A stretch of DNA of 64,000 nucleotides from Pseudomonadota bacterium (GTDB lineage Bacteria; Pseudomonadota; Gammaproteobacteria; Steroidobacterales; Steroidobacteraceae). The DNA lies in assembly GCA_018241445.1 (NCBI GenBank), contig JAFEDT010000012.1:124001-188000 (forward strand), in the 5' to 3' direction. Within the stretch, counting starts at the first letter, position 1. Every line of letters begins with the position of its first letter. Made by a program: the position numbers and the translations under genes. Below, piece after piece: positions 52,670 through 61,999 of this stretch. The notes below the pieces were generated by a model that had not been told where the DNA came from, did not search any database, and was given only the letters and a program-made list of their open reading frames with translations.

Positions 52670-53494
52670 ATGAATATGACGCTTCCCACCTATTTCATTT
52701 CGCACGGCGGCGGACCGTGGCCGTGGATGAAGGCGCAGATGGGCGGCGCCTACGATCGCCTCGAAGCGTCGCTACGCGATATGCCGCGGCAGCTGGGCCC
52801 GGTACCACCGAAGGCGGTGCTGATGATCTCCGGGCACTGGGAGGAGCGCGAATTCACGGTGATGGCGACGGCGCAGCCGCCGATGATCTACGACTACTCC
52901 GGATTTCCCGAACACACCTATCACATCCGCTACCCGGCGCCAGGGTCGCCGCAGACCGCCGGGCGCGTCCGCGATTTGATCGCTGCCGCCGGATTCGCGG
53001 TACGCATGGACGCCGCGCGGGGCTTCGATCACGGCACGTTCTCCCCACTGGCCGCGATCTATCCGGACGCCGAGGTGCCGGTGCTGCAGCTGTCGCTGCA
53101 GAGCGGCTACGACCCCCGCGCGCACATCGAGGCCGGCCGCGCGCTGGCCCCGCTGCGCGACGAAGGCGTGTTGATCGTAGGCAGCGGCCTCAGCTATCAC
53201 AATCTGCGCGCCTTCGGCCCGCAGGCCGCGGTCGCATCTGCCGCCTTCGACCGTTGGCTCGATGAGACCCTGGTCCGGGTGAGCCCCGCGGAGCGCCTCG
53301 CGCGCCTCATCGCCTGGGAAGCTGCACCGGCGGCGCGCCAGGCCCATCCCCGCGAGGACCATCTGTTGCCGTTGATGGCCGCGGTAGGCGCCGCCGAAAA
53401 CGACCCAGGCAGGCGCATATATCACGAAGACAACTTCATGGGCGGCGTGTCGGTGTCGAGCTTCATGTTCGGATCTGCTCCGCGCCTGTCGTGA
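52670..53494 (+). CDS. DODA-type extradiol aromatic ring-opening dioxygenase
   Basis: A 274-residue class III dioxygenase of the 4,5-DOPA-extradiol type. YFISHGGGPWPWM (His), KAVLMISGHWEER (His), FDHGTFSPLAAIYPDAEVPVLQLSL and GSGLSYHNLRAFG (His) match YgiD-like enzymes. It may open catecholic rings such as DOPA or be promiscuous; no dedicated operon partner adjoins. Confidence 0.88.
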   Translation: MNMTLPTYFISHGGGPWPWMKAQMGGAYDRLEASLRDMPRQLGPVPPKAVLMISGHWEEREFTVMATAQPPMIYDYSGFPEHTYHIRYPAPGSPQTAGRVRDLIAAAGFAVRMDAARGFDHGTFSPLAAIYPDAEVPVLQLSLQSGYDPRAHIEAGRALAPLRDEGVLIVGSGLSYHNLRAFGPQAAVASAAFDRWLDETLVRVSPAERLARLIAWEAAPAARQAHPREDHLLPLMAAVGAAENDPGRRIYHEDNFMGGVSVSSFMFGSAPRLS

Positions 53495-53557
53495 AGCTCA
53501 TTTGCCCGGCTGCGGGGCTGCGGCAGCAAGGTCAGGTGACATCCGGCAGAAAATTGA

Positions 53558-53905
53558 ATGAGTGACCAGACCGCCCTCGCAACCTGGGATGATTTCGAGC
53601 GCGTCGCACTGCGGGCGGGGACTGTGCGACAGGTCGAGTATTTCGCCGCGGCCCGCAAACCAGCCTACAAGCTGTGGGTCGATTTCGGCCCCTATGGAAT
53701 AAAACAATCGAGCGCGCAGATTACGGCGCTCTACACGCCCGAGCAGTTGCTGGGCCGCCAGGTCATCTGTGCAACGGGGCTGGCGCCAAAGCGGGTTGCG
53801 GGATTCAAGTCCGAGGTGTTGGTAACGGGCTTTGTGCGCGACGACGGGGTGGTGATCCTCGCCTCGATCGATCAAACCGTTGCGGACGGCAGTCCACTGG
53901 GTTGA
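53558..53905 (+). CDS. tRNA-binding protein (CsaA/YgjH-like)
   Basis: A 115-residue OB-fold protein. WDDFERVALRAGTVRQVEYFAAARKPAYKLWVDFGPYGIKQSSAQITALYTPEQLLGRQV is the CsaA/YgjH pattern; FKSEVLVTGFVRDDGVVILASID completes it. Proposed chaperone or structure-specific tRNA binder. Confidence 0.88.
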   Translation: MSDQTALATWDDFERVALRAGTVRQVEYFAAARKPAYKLWVDFGPYGIKQSSAQITALYTPEQLLGRQVICATGLAPKRVAGFKSEVLVTGFVRDDGVVILASIDQTVADGSPLG

Positions 53906-53923
53906 GGGCGCGAGGAGACACTG

Positions 53924-54120
53924 ATGACGCGGACCATCGCTCTTACGGCCGGGCTGCTGTGCCTGAGCAACGTCTTCATGACCTTCGCGTGGTGCGCGCA
54001 CCTGAAGGATTTGCGATTTTCTACCTGAAGGAACCCTTGAAGCTCGACTATCTGTGGGCAGGATGCTGCATCGTGGCAGCGGTTTATTTCGTGTTCAGAG
54101 GGCGTCTGACGGGCGCTTAG
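53924..54120 (+). pseudogene. DUF486 family gene with internal out-of-frame deletion
   Basis: The start reads MTRTIALTAGLLCLSNVFMTFAWCAHLK, the DUF486 N-terminus, after a good AGGAGA site, then runs to a stop at 54028. The last part of the family, EGFAIFYLKEPLKLDYLWAGCC and VAAVYFVFRG, is found just downstream in another frame, ending at 54120. The central third (about 50 residues) is missing. A deletion has therefore fused the ends out of frame, leaving a 34-residue peptide. Confidence 0.8.
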
Positions 54121-54152
54121 CGTTGGCGCACTGCCTGTGCCTCAGGAGTCTC

Positions 54153-54503
54153 ATGTTAAAAGTCCTGCAGAACTTACCGATTGCGCTCCTGCTGCTCATC
54201 GCGACTACCCTGGAAGTCAGCGGTGATGCCGCTGTGCGCCTGGGGATATTCCAGCACACCGGGGCCGCTCGCCTGGCCCTGTTCCTTGGCGGGGCCGTGC
54301 TGCTCTTTGGCTATGGGGCCTTCGTGAACATCGCACCCGTCGACTTCGGACGCGTGGCAGGCCTCTATATCGCCACCCTGTTCGTGGTGTGGCAGACCAT
54401 CAACCTCCTGGTCTTCCGCACCCTTCCGGCGGTACCGGTTCTGATTGGCGGTGCGCTGATCGTCGCCGGCGGCCTCATCGTCACATTCTGGCGTACGGCC
54501 TGA
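54153..54503 (+). CDS. small four-helix membrane protein (SMR-like)
   Basis: A 116-residue membrane protein with four hydrophobic helices: NLPIALLLLIATTLEVSGDAAV, LALFLGGAVLLFGYGAFV, GLYIATLFVVWQTINLLVF and VLIGGALIVAGGLIVTFW. Size and layout resemble small-multidrug-resistance/DMT members, with Glu in helix 1. The assignment is tentative. Confidence 0.65.
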   Translation: MLKVLQNLPIALLLLIATTLEVSGDAAVRLGIFQHTGAARLALFLGGAVLLFGYGAFVNIAPVDFGRVAGLYIATLFVVWQTINLLVFRTLPAVPVLIGGALIVAGGLIVTFWRTA

Positions 54504-54613
54504 CCGCCGCCTGGGCTGCGGCTGGAAGCACGGTTCGACTTGGTTCGCGCTCTACGGGTACTATCCGCAGCGCTACGGTTCCGATCAACAACTTCCAACA
54601 GCGAGGGGGAGTC

Positions 54614-55066
54614 ATGAACAGAATATCAATCCTGGTGGGCGGCGCGTTGGCACTGGCGGCGGCCGCGCTGGTGTCCGCGGACGAGCCGACCCGTGCGCCG
54701 GCCATGCACAAGATGGAGTCCGCCGGTGACCCGGTCAGAGTCTCTACAGCCACGCACAAGGTGGTATTCGAGGACGCCTCCATGCGCGTGCTCGACATCC
54801 ACCTGGCCGCCGCGGGACATGCCAACATGCACCGCCACCCGCACGGCTTCTATCTCGTGGCGTTAAGCGACTGCAAGTTGAAGTTCTCGTTCCCGGACGG
54901 CACGACCCGGGAGGGCACCATTCATGCTGGCGACATGGGCTGGTACGGGCCTGTGACACATGCCGCCGATAATCTCGGCAGCAACGAGTGTCACGTGGTC
55001 AACATAGAACCACGCCTGGCGCACAGGGCCACGCAGGCAGAGGAAAAGCCGGCGGACAAGAAGTAA
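54614..55066 (+). CDS. secreted cupin protein
   Basis: A periplasmic cupin of about 150 residues. A signal peptide (NRISILVGGALALAAAALVSA) is followed by a cupin barrel with ANMHRHPHGFYLVALSD (metal-binding His pair) and GTIHAGDMGWYGPVTHAADNL. Starts at ATG 54614 with GAGGGGGA upstream. Substrate unknown. Confidence 0.75.
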   Translation: MNRISILVGGALALAAAALVSADEPTRAPAMHKMESAGDPVRVSTATHKVVFEDASMRVLDIHLAAAGHANMHRHPHGFYLVALSDCKLKFSFPDGTTREGTIHAGDMGWYGPVTHAADNLGSNECHVVNIEPRLAHRATQAEEKPADKK

Positions 55067-55095
55067 CACAGCGGGCATTGCGGCCGCTTGACGCC

Positions 55096-55122
55096 CCTCC
55101 CGGGTGGCCGGCGCCCGGGAGG
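55096..55122. terminator. bidirectional hairpin between convergent genes
   Basis: A perfect 9-bp inverted repeat, CCTCCCGGG and CCCGGGAGG, with a 9-base loop lies between the cupin gene (+) and the Rieske oxygenase gene (-). No poly-T tract. Confidence 0.45.
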
Positions 55123-55128
55123 CTGGCA

Positions 55129-56271
55129 TCATTTGCGGTGGCTCGCGCGTTCGTAAGCATCCAGCACCAGGGCGTGGAAGTGATGCAAAGCGTGTTCCGA
55201 TTTTCCGGATCCGAGCGGATCATTGACTATGCGCCCCTGCGTGAAGGCCGGGGTGTTCATGCCGCGCTGGACATTCTCGACAAGCGCGATGTCCTCCGCC
55301 TGCAGAACCGTATCGAGGTAGTGAATCGCCTGCTGTTCCAGCGCGTCCGGCTGCGGTGTCTCCAGGTAAAAGTCGTAGGTCTCCAGGGTCCGATCGGCGG
55401 CCACCGGCACTATGTGCAGCACGATCATCGAACTGCGACCCGGATAGCGCATCAGGCAGGTGTTGGGCCATAGCCACCACACGGCATGCGTGCGCACACT
55501 GGCCGCGGATGTATCGTAAGCCGAGTTGCCGGTTCTGCCCGCATCGGCCATGTGACTCGAATAGATTCCGTACGTCGTCACCTTGTAGGTATTCATGTCG
55601 ACCAGGGTGCAGAAGTCCTTGTGGGCGACCGGACAGTGGTAGCACTCTAGGAAGTTGTCGACCACGTTTTTCCAGTTCGACCTGATCTCGTACGTCAGGC
55701 GATGGCCGAACGTGAGCTGTTCGATGTCAGGCGCCCAGTGCCGTATCTCCGACTCGAGCGCTCCAGAGTCCGCGCGCAAAGAGGGACTGGAGCGGTCGAG
55801 GTTCACGAAAATGAACCCGCAAAACTCCTCGACCCTCACCTGGCACAGGCGGATGCTTTCTGTCGAGAAGTCTTTCAGGTCCGCGGTGTGCGGCGCGCCG
55901 GCCAGCTGTCCGTCCAGCCGGTATCTCCACGCGTGGTATGGACAGACGATGCGGCGCACGTTGCCCTCCCCGGCCAGGACCGGGTGCGCCCGATGCTGGC
56001 ACACGTTGTAAAACGCCCGCAGCACGCCATGCTCGTCGCGTACGATCGCCACCGGGTGTCCCGCGACCTGCGCCGTCGTGTACGTTCCCGGCGCGCGCAC
56101 CTTTTCTGCGTGACAAACCCACTGCCAGGACTTCGAGATGATTTCCTGCTGGTCGACGTTGAACCAGCCGGGATCGGTGTAGGCCTCGGCCCGCAAGGAG
56201 AACGAGCGCGAAGGGTCGGCGTGGTGCCCCGATCGGATGGAGTCGAACTGCTGCCTGGAAGGCATCAACAT
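55129..56271 (-). CDS. Rieske aromatic-ring-hydroxylating/trimethylamine-type dioxygenase alpha subunit
   Basis: A 380-residue oxygenase. Rieske: NVCQHRAHPVL (residues about 90-100) and CPYHAWRYRLDG; mononuclear iron: VVDNFLECYHCPVAHKDF. Architecture resembles the carnitine/choline/betaine monooxygenase group (CntA/GbcA) as much as aromatic dioxygenases. No beta subunit or reductase is adjacent. Substrate undetermined. Confidence 0.85.
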   Translation of the reverse strand: MLMPSRQQFDSIRSGHHADPSRSFSLRAEAYTDPGWFNVDQQEIISKSWQWVCHAEKVRAPGTYTTAQVAGHPVAIVRDEHGVLRAFYNVCQHRAHPVLAGEGNVRRIVCPYHAWRYRLDGQLAGAPHTADLKDFSTESIRLCQVRVEEFCGFIFVNLDRSSPSLRADSGALESEIRHWAPDIEQLTFGHRLTYEIRSNWKNVVDNFLECYHCPVAHKDFCTLVDMNTYKVTTYGIYSSHMADAGRTGNSAYDTSAASVRTHAVWWLWPNTCLMRYPGRSSMIVLHIVPVAADRTLETYDFYLETPQPDALEQQAIHYLDTVLQAEDIALVENVQRGMNTPAFTQGRIVNDPLGSGKSEHALHHFHALVLDAYERASHRK

Positions 56272-56281
56272 GGTCAGGCCC

Positions 56282-56662
56282 TCAACTTTTGGTTGCTGCC
56301 GGCAGGAGCTCCAGCACGGCCTCCTGTGGGCGGCACAGGCGCACGCCCCTGGGCGTGACGACGATGGGACGGTTGATGAGGATCGGGTGGGTGAGCATCA
56401 GGTCGATGAGCTGCTCGTCAGTCCAGTGGGCCGCCCCCAGCCCGAGTTCCGCGTAGATTGATTCCTTCTGTCTCAGGAGATCCCGCGGACGCAGGCGCAT
56501 CCGCGCCAGCAGATCGATCAGCGTGGCCCGGTCCGGCGGGGTCTTCAGGTACTCGATGACGGTGGGCTCGACACCTGAATCGCGGATCAGCGCCAGGGTC
56601 TTGCGCGAGGTGCCGCAGGCAGGGTTGTGATAGATGGTGACAGGGGGCGGCTGGTCCTTCAC
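56282..56662 (-). CDS. arsC: arsenate reductase (glutaredoxin type)
   Basis: A 126-residue ArsC. VTIYHNPACGTSRKTLALIRDSGVEPTVIEYLKTPP has the catalytic Cys, and HPILINRPIVVTPRGVRLCRP the substrate-binding Arg triad. GTG at 56662 is chosen because GGAG lies 6 bases upstream and matches family length. A stand-alone arsC without arsR/arsB could be an ArsC-fold paralogue. Confidence 0.88.
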   Translation of the reverse strand: MKDQPPPVTIYHNPACGTSRKTLALIRDSGVEPTVIEYLKTPPDRATLIDLLARMRLRPRDLLRQKESIYAELGLGAAHWTDEQLIDLMLTHPILINRPIVVTPRGVRLCRPQEAVLELLPAATKS

Positions 56663-56734
56663 GGTGCACTCCGGCGTGGTGGCCACCCGGCAAGCCTGCC
56701 TGATCGGGCGCAAGGGATAAAGCATTCCAGAATC

Positions 56735-58807
56735 TCAATGTGCGGCAGCAGCCGCGGCGAACGCCGTATGCAGGAATTCGTCGCTCCGCCGCAGCATCAG
56801 CGCGCGCGCATCCGAGTCCTCCAGGCGGTGATCGAGATCCTTGAAAGTCACCAGTTCGACCTGCTTACCCGCTGACTTAAGCTTCTCCGCCATGTGCTGT
56901 GACTGCGGGTAGCCAACGTTGCGGTCGAGCGTTCCGTGGAACAGCAGCACCGGCGCCTTGAAACTGCCTGCATTGTCGACGGGCGACGCCTCGCGGGTGT
57001 GAGCAGCCTCGCCGACAAAATCCTTGACGATCTCGTAGTCAGTCCAGTAGCGATTTTCCTCTACCAGCGCCGGAAGATCGGTGACCGGCGCGATCGCCAC
57101 CACGGCCTTGAAGAGGGTGGGATCGACGACGGCGGACTGCAGGGCGGCGTAGCCGCCGTACGACCACCCCACGATGCCAAGGCGAGCCGGGTCGGCGATC
57201 CCTTCCTTCACCAACCACCGCCCTGCTGACAGGACATCCCCTATGGCAATGCGCCAGGAGCGGAACCCATTGTGCTTGAACCAGTCATCTCCGTAGCCAG
57301 CAGAGCCGCGGAATTCCGGCTGCAAAACCGCGTAGCCGCGGTTGGCAAAGTACTGCGATAGCCAGTCAAATCCCCATTTGTCGCGTGCACTCGGGCCGCC
57401 GTGGGGCAGCACGATGGCCGGCAGGCCGTGTGCGGATTCCTGCCCGGGTGGCAAGGTCAGATACCCCGGCACCATCACCCCGTCGCTCGCCGGATAGTTC
57501 ACCGGCTGCACCTTGGCGAGCCTGACGCCCTCGAGCTGGCTGCGCACTACCAGGAACGTATTCAGGTGGCGGGACTTGCGGTCGAAGAGATAGTACACAC
57601 CCGGATCGTCATCGCTGCCGCTCACCACCAGGAGTACGCTTTCGTCGACGCTCGAGTCTGCGATTTGCAGCAAAGGCTGCCGCGGCAATGCATGCGAGAT
57701 TGAACCAATCAACTGCTTGATCTGGGGGTCGAACACCTCCGAATGCTCCCGGTCCGTGGCATAGGCGGCGCCGACCACCCTTTGCCTGCGCCCGATCTGC
57801 ACCACGTCTTCGACATCCACGTCGGGGCGGGAGTAGACCTCGTGCTCCTCCAGTGAGCCGTCAAGCTTGATTGTGTAGAGCGCCGAGCGGCCGTTGGTTT
57901 TGCGAAAGCCGTAGGCTACGTTGAGGTCGTGGTCGACGGCGATCGGCCAGAATCCGCTGTGGTCGCGCTCGTTGTATCGGCTCAGCTGGTGCCAGTCTGT
58001 CGAACCGGCGGCGCGGTAGAGGAAATTTGAAATGCCGTTCTCATAACCGAGAGTACCCTGCTCCGCCAAACCCATGACACGAACGCTGCCGCGGCCGTCG
58101 CTCAGGTACTCAAAGGCTTCCTTGCGTGGCTGCACCACATTCCTGATGGTCATGTTCCGGGTGTCCACCCAGTCCACCCCAAGTCCCTGCTTGTCACTGC
58201 CAACACGGCTGCCGATGTGATCGTCGGGAGTGTAGTTGCGACTCATGAGCACCGCCGCTTCCTCGTCCGGCAGGGCGTCGATGATCTCACCATCATGGAG
58301 GAAGTAACCGCGGCTGTACATGTTGCGGCCAACGGCCAGAGTCCGGATGTTGCCGCCGTCGGCATCCACCGCGATCCAGCGTGAAACCGGCAGCAGCCCC
58401 GCTGCGCCTGCAGCGTCCGGTACGATTCCGTAGATCTGGCAGACGAGACGCTGGTTGGACACCCAACCGCAGCGCAGCAGGCGGTACGGCTTACCGTCCG
58501 CACGCATGACACCCGTTGCCCGGAAGGGATTACCAAGGCGGCCGGTAACCAGGACGCTACCCCGCGACGTTCCCGGCGTGATGTAGGCCACGCTGGTGCC
58601 GTCGGGTGACAGGCTGAGATCCGACACGCTCGGACGCGCGCCGAAGGCGCTGGCGGCATCGAAGCCCGCCGGCGTCTGGGCATTCAGCAGACCTGCCGCC
58701 AGCAGCAAGCCAACGCCAAACGCAGCCGGCACGCGGCCGACCAGCCGGCGTCGCGAATTGCCCGCATGCCGCGCTCCCTGGCAACAATCGCTGGGTGTTG
58801 CACGCAT
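56735..58807 (-). CDS. S9-family prolyl oligopeptidase-like peptidase
   Basis: A 690-residue serine peptidase with an N-terminal membrane/signal segment (FGVGLLLAAGLLNAQT), a beta-propeller cap, and a C-terminal alpha/beta hydrolase with GIVGWSYGGYAALQS (Ser), LLFHGTLDRNVGYPQS (Asp) and TFKDLDHRLEDSD (His). GGGAGG lies 5 bases before ATG 58807. Probably periplasmic peptide degradation. Confidence 0.9.
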   Translation of the reverse strand: MRATPSDCCQGARHAGNSRRRLVGRVPAAFGVGLLLAAGLLNAQTPAGFDAASAFGARPSVSDLSLSPDGTSVAYITPGTSRGSVLVTGRLGNPFRATGVMRADGKPYRLLRCGWVSNQRLVCQIYGIVPDAAGAAGLLPVSRWIAVDADGGNIRTLAVGRNMYSRGYFLHDGEIIDALPDEEAAVLMSRNYTPDDHIGSRVGSDKQGLGVDWVDTRNMTIRNVVQPRKEAFEYLSDGRGSVRVMGLAEQGTLGYENGISNFLYRAAGSTDWHQLSRYNERDHSGFWPIAVDHDLNVAYGFRKTNGRSALYTIKLDGSLEEHEVYSRPDVDVEDVVQIGRRQRVVGAAYATDREHSEVFDPQIKQLIGSISHALPRQPLLQIADSSVDESVLLVVSGSDDDPGVYYLFDRKSRHLNTFLVVRSQLEGVRLAKVQPVNYPASDGVMVPGYLTLPPGQESAHGLPAIVLPHGGPSARDKWGFDWLSQYFANRGYAVLQPEFRGSAGYGDDWFKHNGFRSWRIAIGDVLSAGRWLVKEGIADPARLGIVGWSYGGYAALQSAVVDPTLFKAVVAIAPVTDLPALVEENRYWTDYEIVKDFVGEAAHTREASPVDNAGSFKAPVLLFHGTLDRNVGYPQSQHMAEKLKSAGKQVELVTFKDLDHRLEDSDARALMLRRSDEFLHTAFAAAAAAH

Positions 58808-58977
58808 ACACGCCTCCCTGCCGCCCGACACAGGCGGTTTATTGGTGTTGGTTATGGACTCAGCGCAGCGCTCGAACGCCGTTAGAGCTCAGGACTTCCA
58901 TCACTGGCTTCGACAGGCCCTATACTACGCCAGCTGCCGGCATCGCCCAATCGCGTTCAATTCGAATATCGATCACC

Positions 58978-59343
58978 ATGACCATCCTGAAATTCAACGT
59001 CGACTCCAGTCCGCTCGGCGCTGCCAGCCCGGTGCCCGTGCCCGTGGGCACGCCGGTGCCGGTCGTGCGCACCTTTGGCATCTCGCCAGCCAACAACGCC
59101 CGTACCCGCACCGGTGTGTGGGAGTGCTCCCCAGGCCGCTTCCGGCGACAGGTGAAACAGGCAGAGTTCTCCCACTTCCTGAGCGGCGAATGTTCCTTTA
59201 CGCCTGACGGTGGCGAGACCCTGGAGATCCGGCCAGGTGATGCGCTGTTCTTCCCGCCTAACAGCAACGGCGTGTGGGAAATCCGCAAAACCACCCGCAA
59301 GGTTTTCATGGTTTTCGACGAAGGCGCGGCACCGGCGGCCTGA
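58978..59343 (+). CDS. cupin (DUF861/EutQ-like) protein
   Basis: A 121-residue cytosolic cupin. RTFGISPANNARTRTGVWECSPGRFRRQVKQAEFSHFLSGECSFTPDGGETLEIRPGDALFFPPNSNGVWEI is the Cupin_3 pattern. Ends 18 bp before the flavoprotein gene, likely an operon. Confidence 0.8.
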   Translation: MTILKFNVDSSPLGAASPVPVPVGTPVPVVRTFGISPANNARTRTGVWECSPGRFRRQVKQAEFSHFLSGECSFTPDGGETLEIRPGDALFFPPNSNGVWEIRKTTRKVFMVFDEGAAPAA

Positions 59344-59361
59344 CATCAGCAGGGAGGGACC

Positions 59362-60759
59362 GTGAAGCACTACGATGCCATCGTGATCGGTACGGGTCAG
59401 GCAGGCCCGGCACTGGCGGTACGCCTCTCAGGGGCTGGTCGCCAGGTCGCAATCATCGAGCACGGCCGCTTTGGCGGCACCTGTGTCAACAACGGCTGCA
59501 CCCCGACCAAAACTCTGATTGCCAGCGCTTACGTAGCCCACATGGCGAGGCGTGCCGGAGAGTTCGGCATACGGCTCGGCGCTGCCACGACGGTCGACAT
59601 GCCCGCCGTCAAGGCGCGCAAGGACGCGGTGGTCGCCCAGTCCAGCGCCGGGCTGGAAAAGTGGCTGCGCTCCCAGGCAAACCTCACGATCGTGCGCGGG
59701 CACGCCCGCTTCCTGGACTCGCGCACCGTGCGAGTCGGTGAGGACACACTGTCCGCCGACAGCATCTTCATCAACGTCGGCGGGCGCCCGCTGCTGCCGC
59801 GCATGCCCGGCATCGAGCGCGTCCGCTACCTGACCAGCGAAAGCATCATGGATCTGGATATCCTGCCGGGCCACCTGATCGTGGTGGGCGGCAGCTACGT
59901 GGGCCTGGAGTTCAGCCAGATGTATCGCCGCTTCGGCAGCCGGGTAACCGTCGTGGAGATGGGCCCGCGCCTCATCGGACGGGAGGATCCGGAGGTCTCG
60001 GAGGCGGTGCGTAATATTCTCGCCGGTGAGGGCATAGAATTCCGCTGTGACGCGAAGTGCATCGCCCTGGACTCAGGCGGCGACAGCATCCGCGTATCCC
60101 TGGACTGCACCAGCGGCGCGCCAGTGCTCGAGGGGACGCACGTGCTGCTGGCGGTCGGCCGCACGCCCAATACCGACGACCTCGGCGCGGCACAGGCCGG
60201 CCTCGAACTGGACGGGCGCGGCTACATCCGGGTCGACGATCGGCTGCGCACCAGCGTGCCAAACGTCTACGCGCTGGGTGACTGCAACGGCCGCGGGGCC
60301 TTCACCCACACCGCCTGGAACGACTACGAGATCGTCGCCGACAACCTGCTCGACGGCGCGGATCGCAAGGTGACTGACCGCATCAGCATCTACGGCCTGT
60401 TCACCGACCCGCCCCTGGGGCGCATCGGCCTGACCGAAGCCGAGGCGAAGAGCAAAGGACTGTCGCTGCTGGTGGGCACGAGGCCCATGTCGCAGGTGGC
60501 CCGGGCGCGGGAGAAAGGCGAAACCCAGGGATTCATGAAGATACTGGTCGATGCGTCGACCCGCCAGATACTCGGCGCGGCGATCCTGGGCGTGGGCGGC
60601 GATGAGGCGGTGCAATCGCTGGTGGATGCCATGTACGCCCGACTGCCTTACACGGCGGTACAGCGCGGGGTACGTATCCACCCGACTGTCAGCGAGCTGA
60701 TCCCCACCGTACTGGAATCTCTGGCGCCCGTCCCTGCCGCAGGTTCGGCCGCGCGCTGA
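59362..60759 (+). CDS. FAD/NAD(P) disulfide oxidoreductase (mercuric reductase-like)
   Basis: A class I pyridine nucleotide-disulfide oxidoreductase of 465 residues, GTG start. FAD site YDAIVIGTGQAGPALAVRLSG; redox disulfide GGTCVNNGCTPTKTLIAS; NAD site IVVGGSYVGLEFSQMYRRFGSRVTVVE; dimer domain with GVRIHPTVSELIPTVLE (catalytic His). It lacks an N-terminal HMA domain and the C-terminal vicinal Cys of true MerA, so a mercury role is doubtful. Confidence 0.88.
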   Translation: MKHYDAIVIGTGQAGPALAVRLSGAGRQVAIIEHGRFGGTCVNNGCTPTKTLIASAYVAHMARRAGEFGIRLGAATTVDMPAVKARKDAVVAQSSAGLEKWLRSQANLTIVRGHARFLDSRTVRVGEDTLSADSIFINVGGRPLLPRMPGIERVRYLTSESIMDLDILPGHLIVVGGSYVGLEFSQMYRRFGSRVTVVEMGPRLIGREDPEVSEAVRNILAGEGIEFRCDAKCIALDSGGDSIRVSLDCTSGAPVLEGTHVLLAVGRTPNTDDLGAAQAGLELDGRGYIRVDDRLRTSVPNVYALGDCNGRGAFTHTAWNDYEIVADNLLDGADRKVTDRISIYGLFTDPPLGRIGLTEAEAKSKGLSLLVGTRPMSQVARAREKGETQGFMKILVDASTRQILGAAILGVGGDEAVQSLVDAMYARLPYTAVQRGVRIHPTVSELIPTVLESLAPVPAAGSAAR

Positions 60760-60764
60760 CGCGA

Positions 60765-61850
60765 CTATCTGTCGTGCCCCCGGCCGAAGGGTGGAGTCAG
60801 GCCGGTAAAGTCCCCGACCACCTTGGCATCGTACGGCCCGTTCAATTGGTTGAAGCCCTTGCCCAGCACGTTGAGCATGCCCTGCTGAAACACGATCTGC
60901 TTGCCGCGGGTCACCTCGATCACGCGATTGTTGTACTGATCGCTGATCAGCGTGTTGCCATTGGCCAGCCGCACCGCCCGCGTCGGCAGCGGCGCCGTGT
61001 TGCTGCCCGGATCGGTGTTGGTGTCGTATTCCCAGACGATGGCATCGGCGGGACTGAGCTCGATTATGCGGTTGTTGTTGGAGTCGGTGAGGAGCGTATT
61101 GCCGTTCGCCAGGCGGCTGGCAAAAGCCACCCCACTGGCAGTGCCGCCGGCGCTGAAAGCCTGCACCAGCTGCTTGCCGGCCGTAACCTCGATGGCGCGG
61201 TTGTTGTTCTCATCGGCGATGAGAATGTGGCCATTGTCGAGCAGCTCGGCGCTGTTGGGATTATTCAGCAGATCCGGTCCCAGGCCCGGCACCTGCGTCA
61301 TGCCGTACTGCCACACGACCTGGTGCGAACGGTTTACCAGGATGACGCGCGAATTGGCCTGGTCGGTGATCAGGACATGGAAGCCGTAATGCCCGGGGAA
61401 ATGCCAGACCATCAGCGCGTGCACCGGGGTATTGATCTGGTTGGCGCCGAAGCCGCCCACACCCGCCTCGCCATATTGCCAGACGATGCGCCCGCGGCGG
61501 TTGACGATCATTACGCGGTTGTCGGCGCAGCCGGTGGCCGGCGTCGAGCAACCCGGCAGGGCCGGATTGCTCGGCGGAATACCCGTGCCGGACAGCAGTG
61601 TGAAGCTGCCGAAGCGCTCGGCGTCGTTGACGCCGACAATGCTGTGCGGGCCCGGCTGATCCGAGCCATCGCCGAAACTCCACACGATGCGGTGCGTGCG
61701 CGGATCGACTTCGACGACCCGGTTGTTGTACTGGTCGGCGATGACAATATTGCCGGCCTCATTGAAGTCCGAGGCCCCGGCCGGCAGCCCGAAGGCCATC
61801 AGCGCGAGCGCTGCCATGGGCAGCAGTCGCTGCGTGGATCGTGCTCTCAT
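60765..61850 (-). CDS. secreted NHL-like beta-propeller protein
   Basis: A 361-residue exported protein with a signal peptide (LLPMAALALMAFGLPAGAS). Six repeats of the form DQYNNRVVEV...IVWSFG recur (DQYNNRVVEV; DNRVMIVNRRGRIVWQYG; DQANSRVILV; DENNNRAIEV; DSNNNRIIEL; DQYNNRVIEV), consistent with a six-bladed propeller. Function unknown. Convergent with the flavoprotein by 5 bp. Confidence 0.7.
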   Translation of the reverse strand: MRARSTQRLLPMAALALMAFGLPAGASDFNEAGNIVIADQYNNRVVEVDPRTHRIVWSFGDGSDQPGPHSIVGVNDAERFGSFTLLSGTGIPPSNPALPGCSTPATGCADNRVMIVNRRGRIVWQYGEAGVGGFGANQINTPVHALMVWHFPGHYGFHVLITDQANSRVILVNRSHQVVWQYGMTQVPGLGPDLLNNPNSAELLDNGHILIADENNNRAIEVTAGKQLVQAFSAGGTASGVAFASRLANGNTLLTDSNNNRIIELSPADAIVWEYDTNTDPGSNTAPLPTRAVRLANGNTLISDQYNNRVIEVTRGKQIVFQQGMLNVLGKGFNQLNGPYDAKVVGDFTGLTPPFGRGHDR

Positions 61851-61999
61851 GAGTTATCCCCTTGAAAATGCGGTGAGTCACAAGTGGCGGCCGCCCCACG
61901 GCGATGCCGGCTCCTTACGGTAAGTACCCCCGCCGCACCCGGGGGTTCACGCGCCTGGGCGCGTACTGTCAGGCGGGAACTGCCACGCCCGCGGTGCTG

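Noticed and set aside
59362-60759. True mercuric reductase (merA)
   Set aside because: No N-terminal HMA domain and no C-terminal vicinal Cys pair; no mer genes around it.
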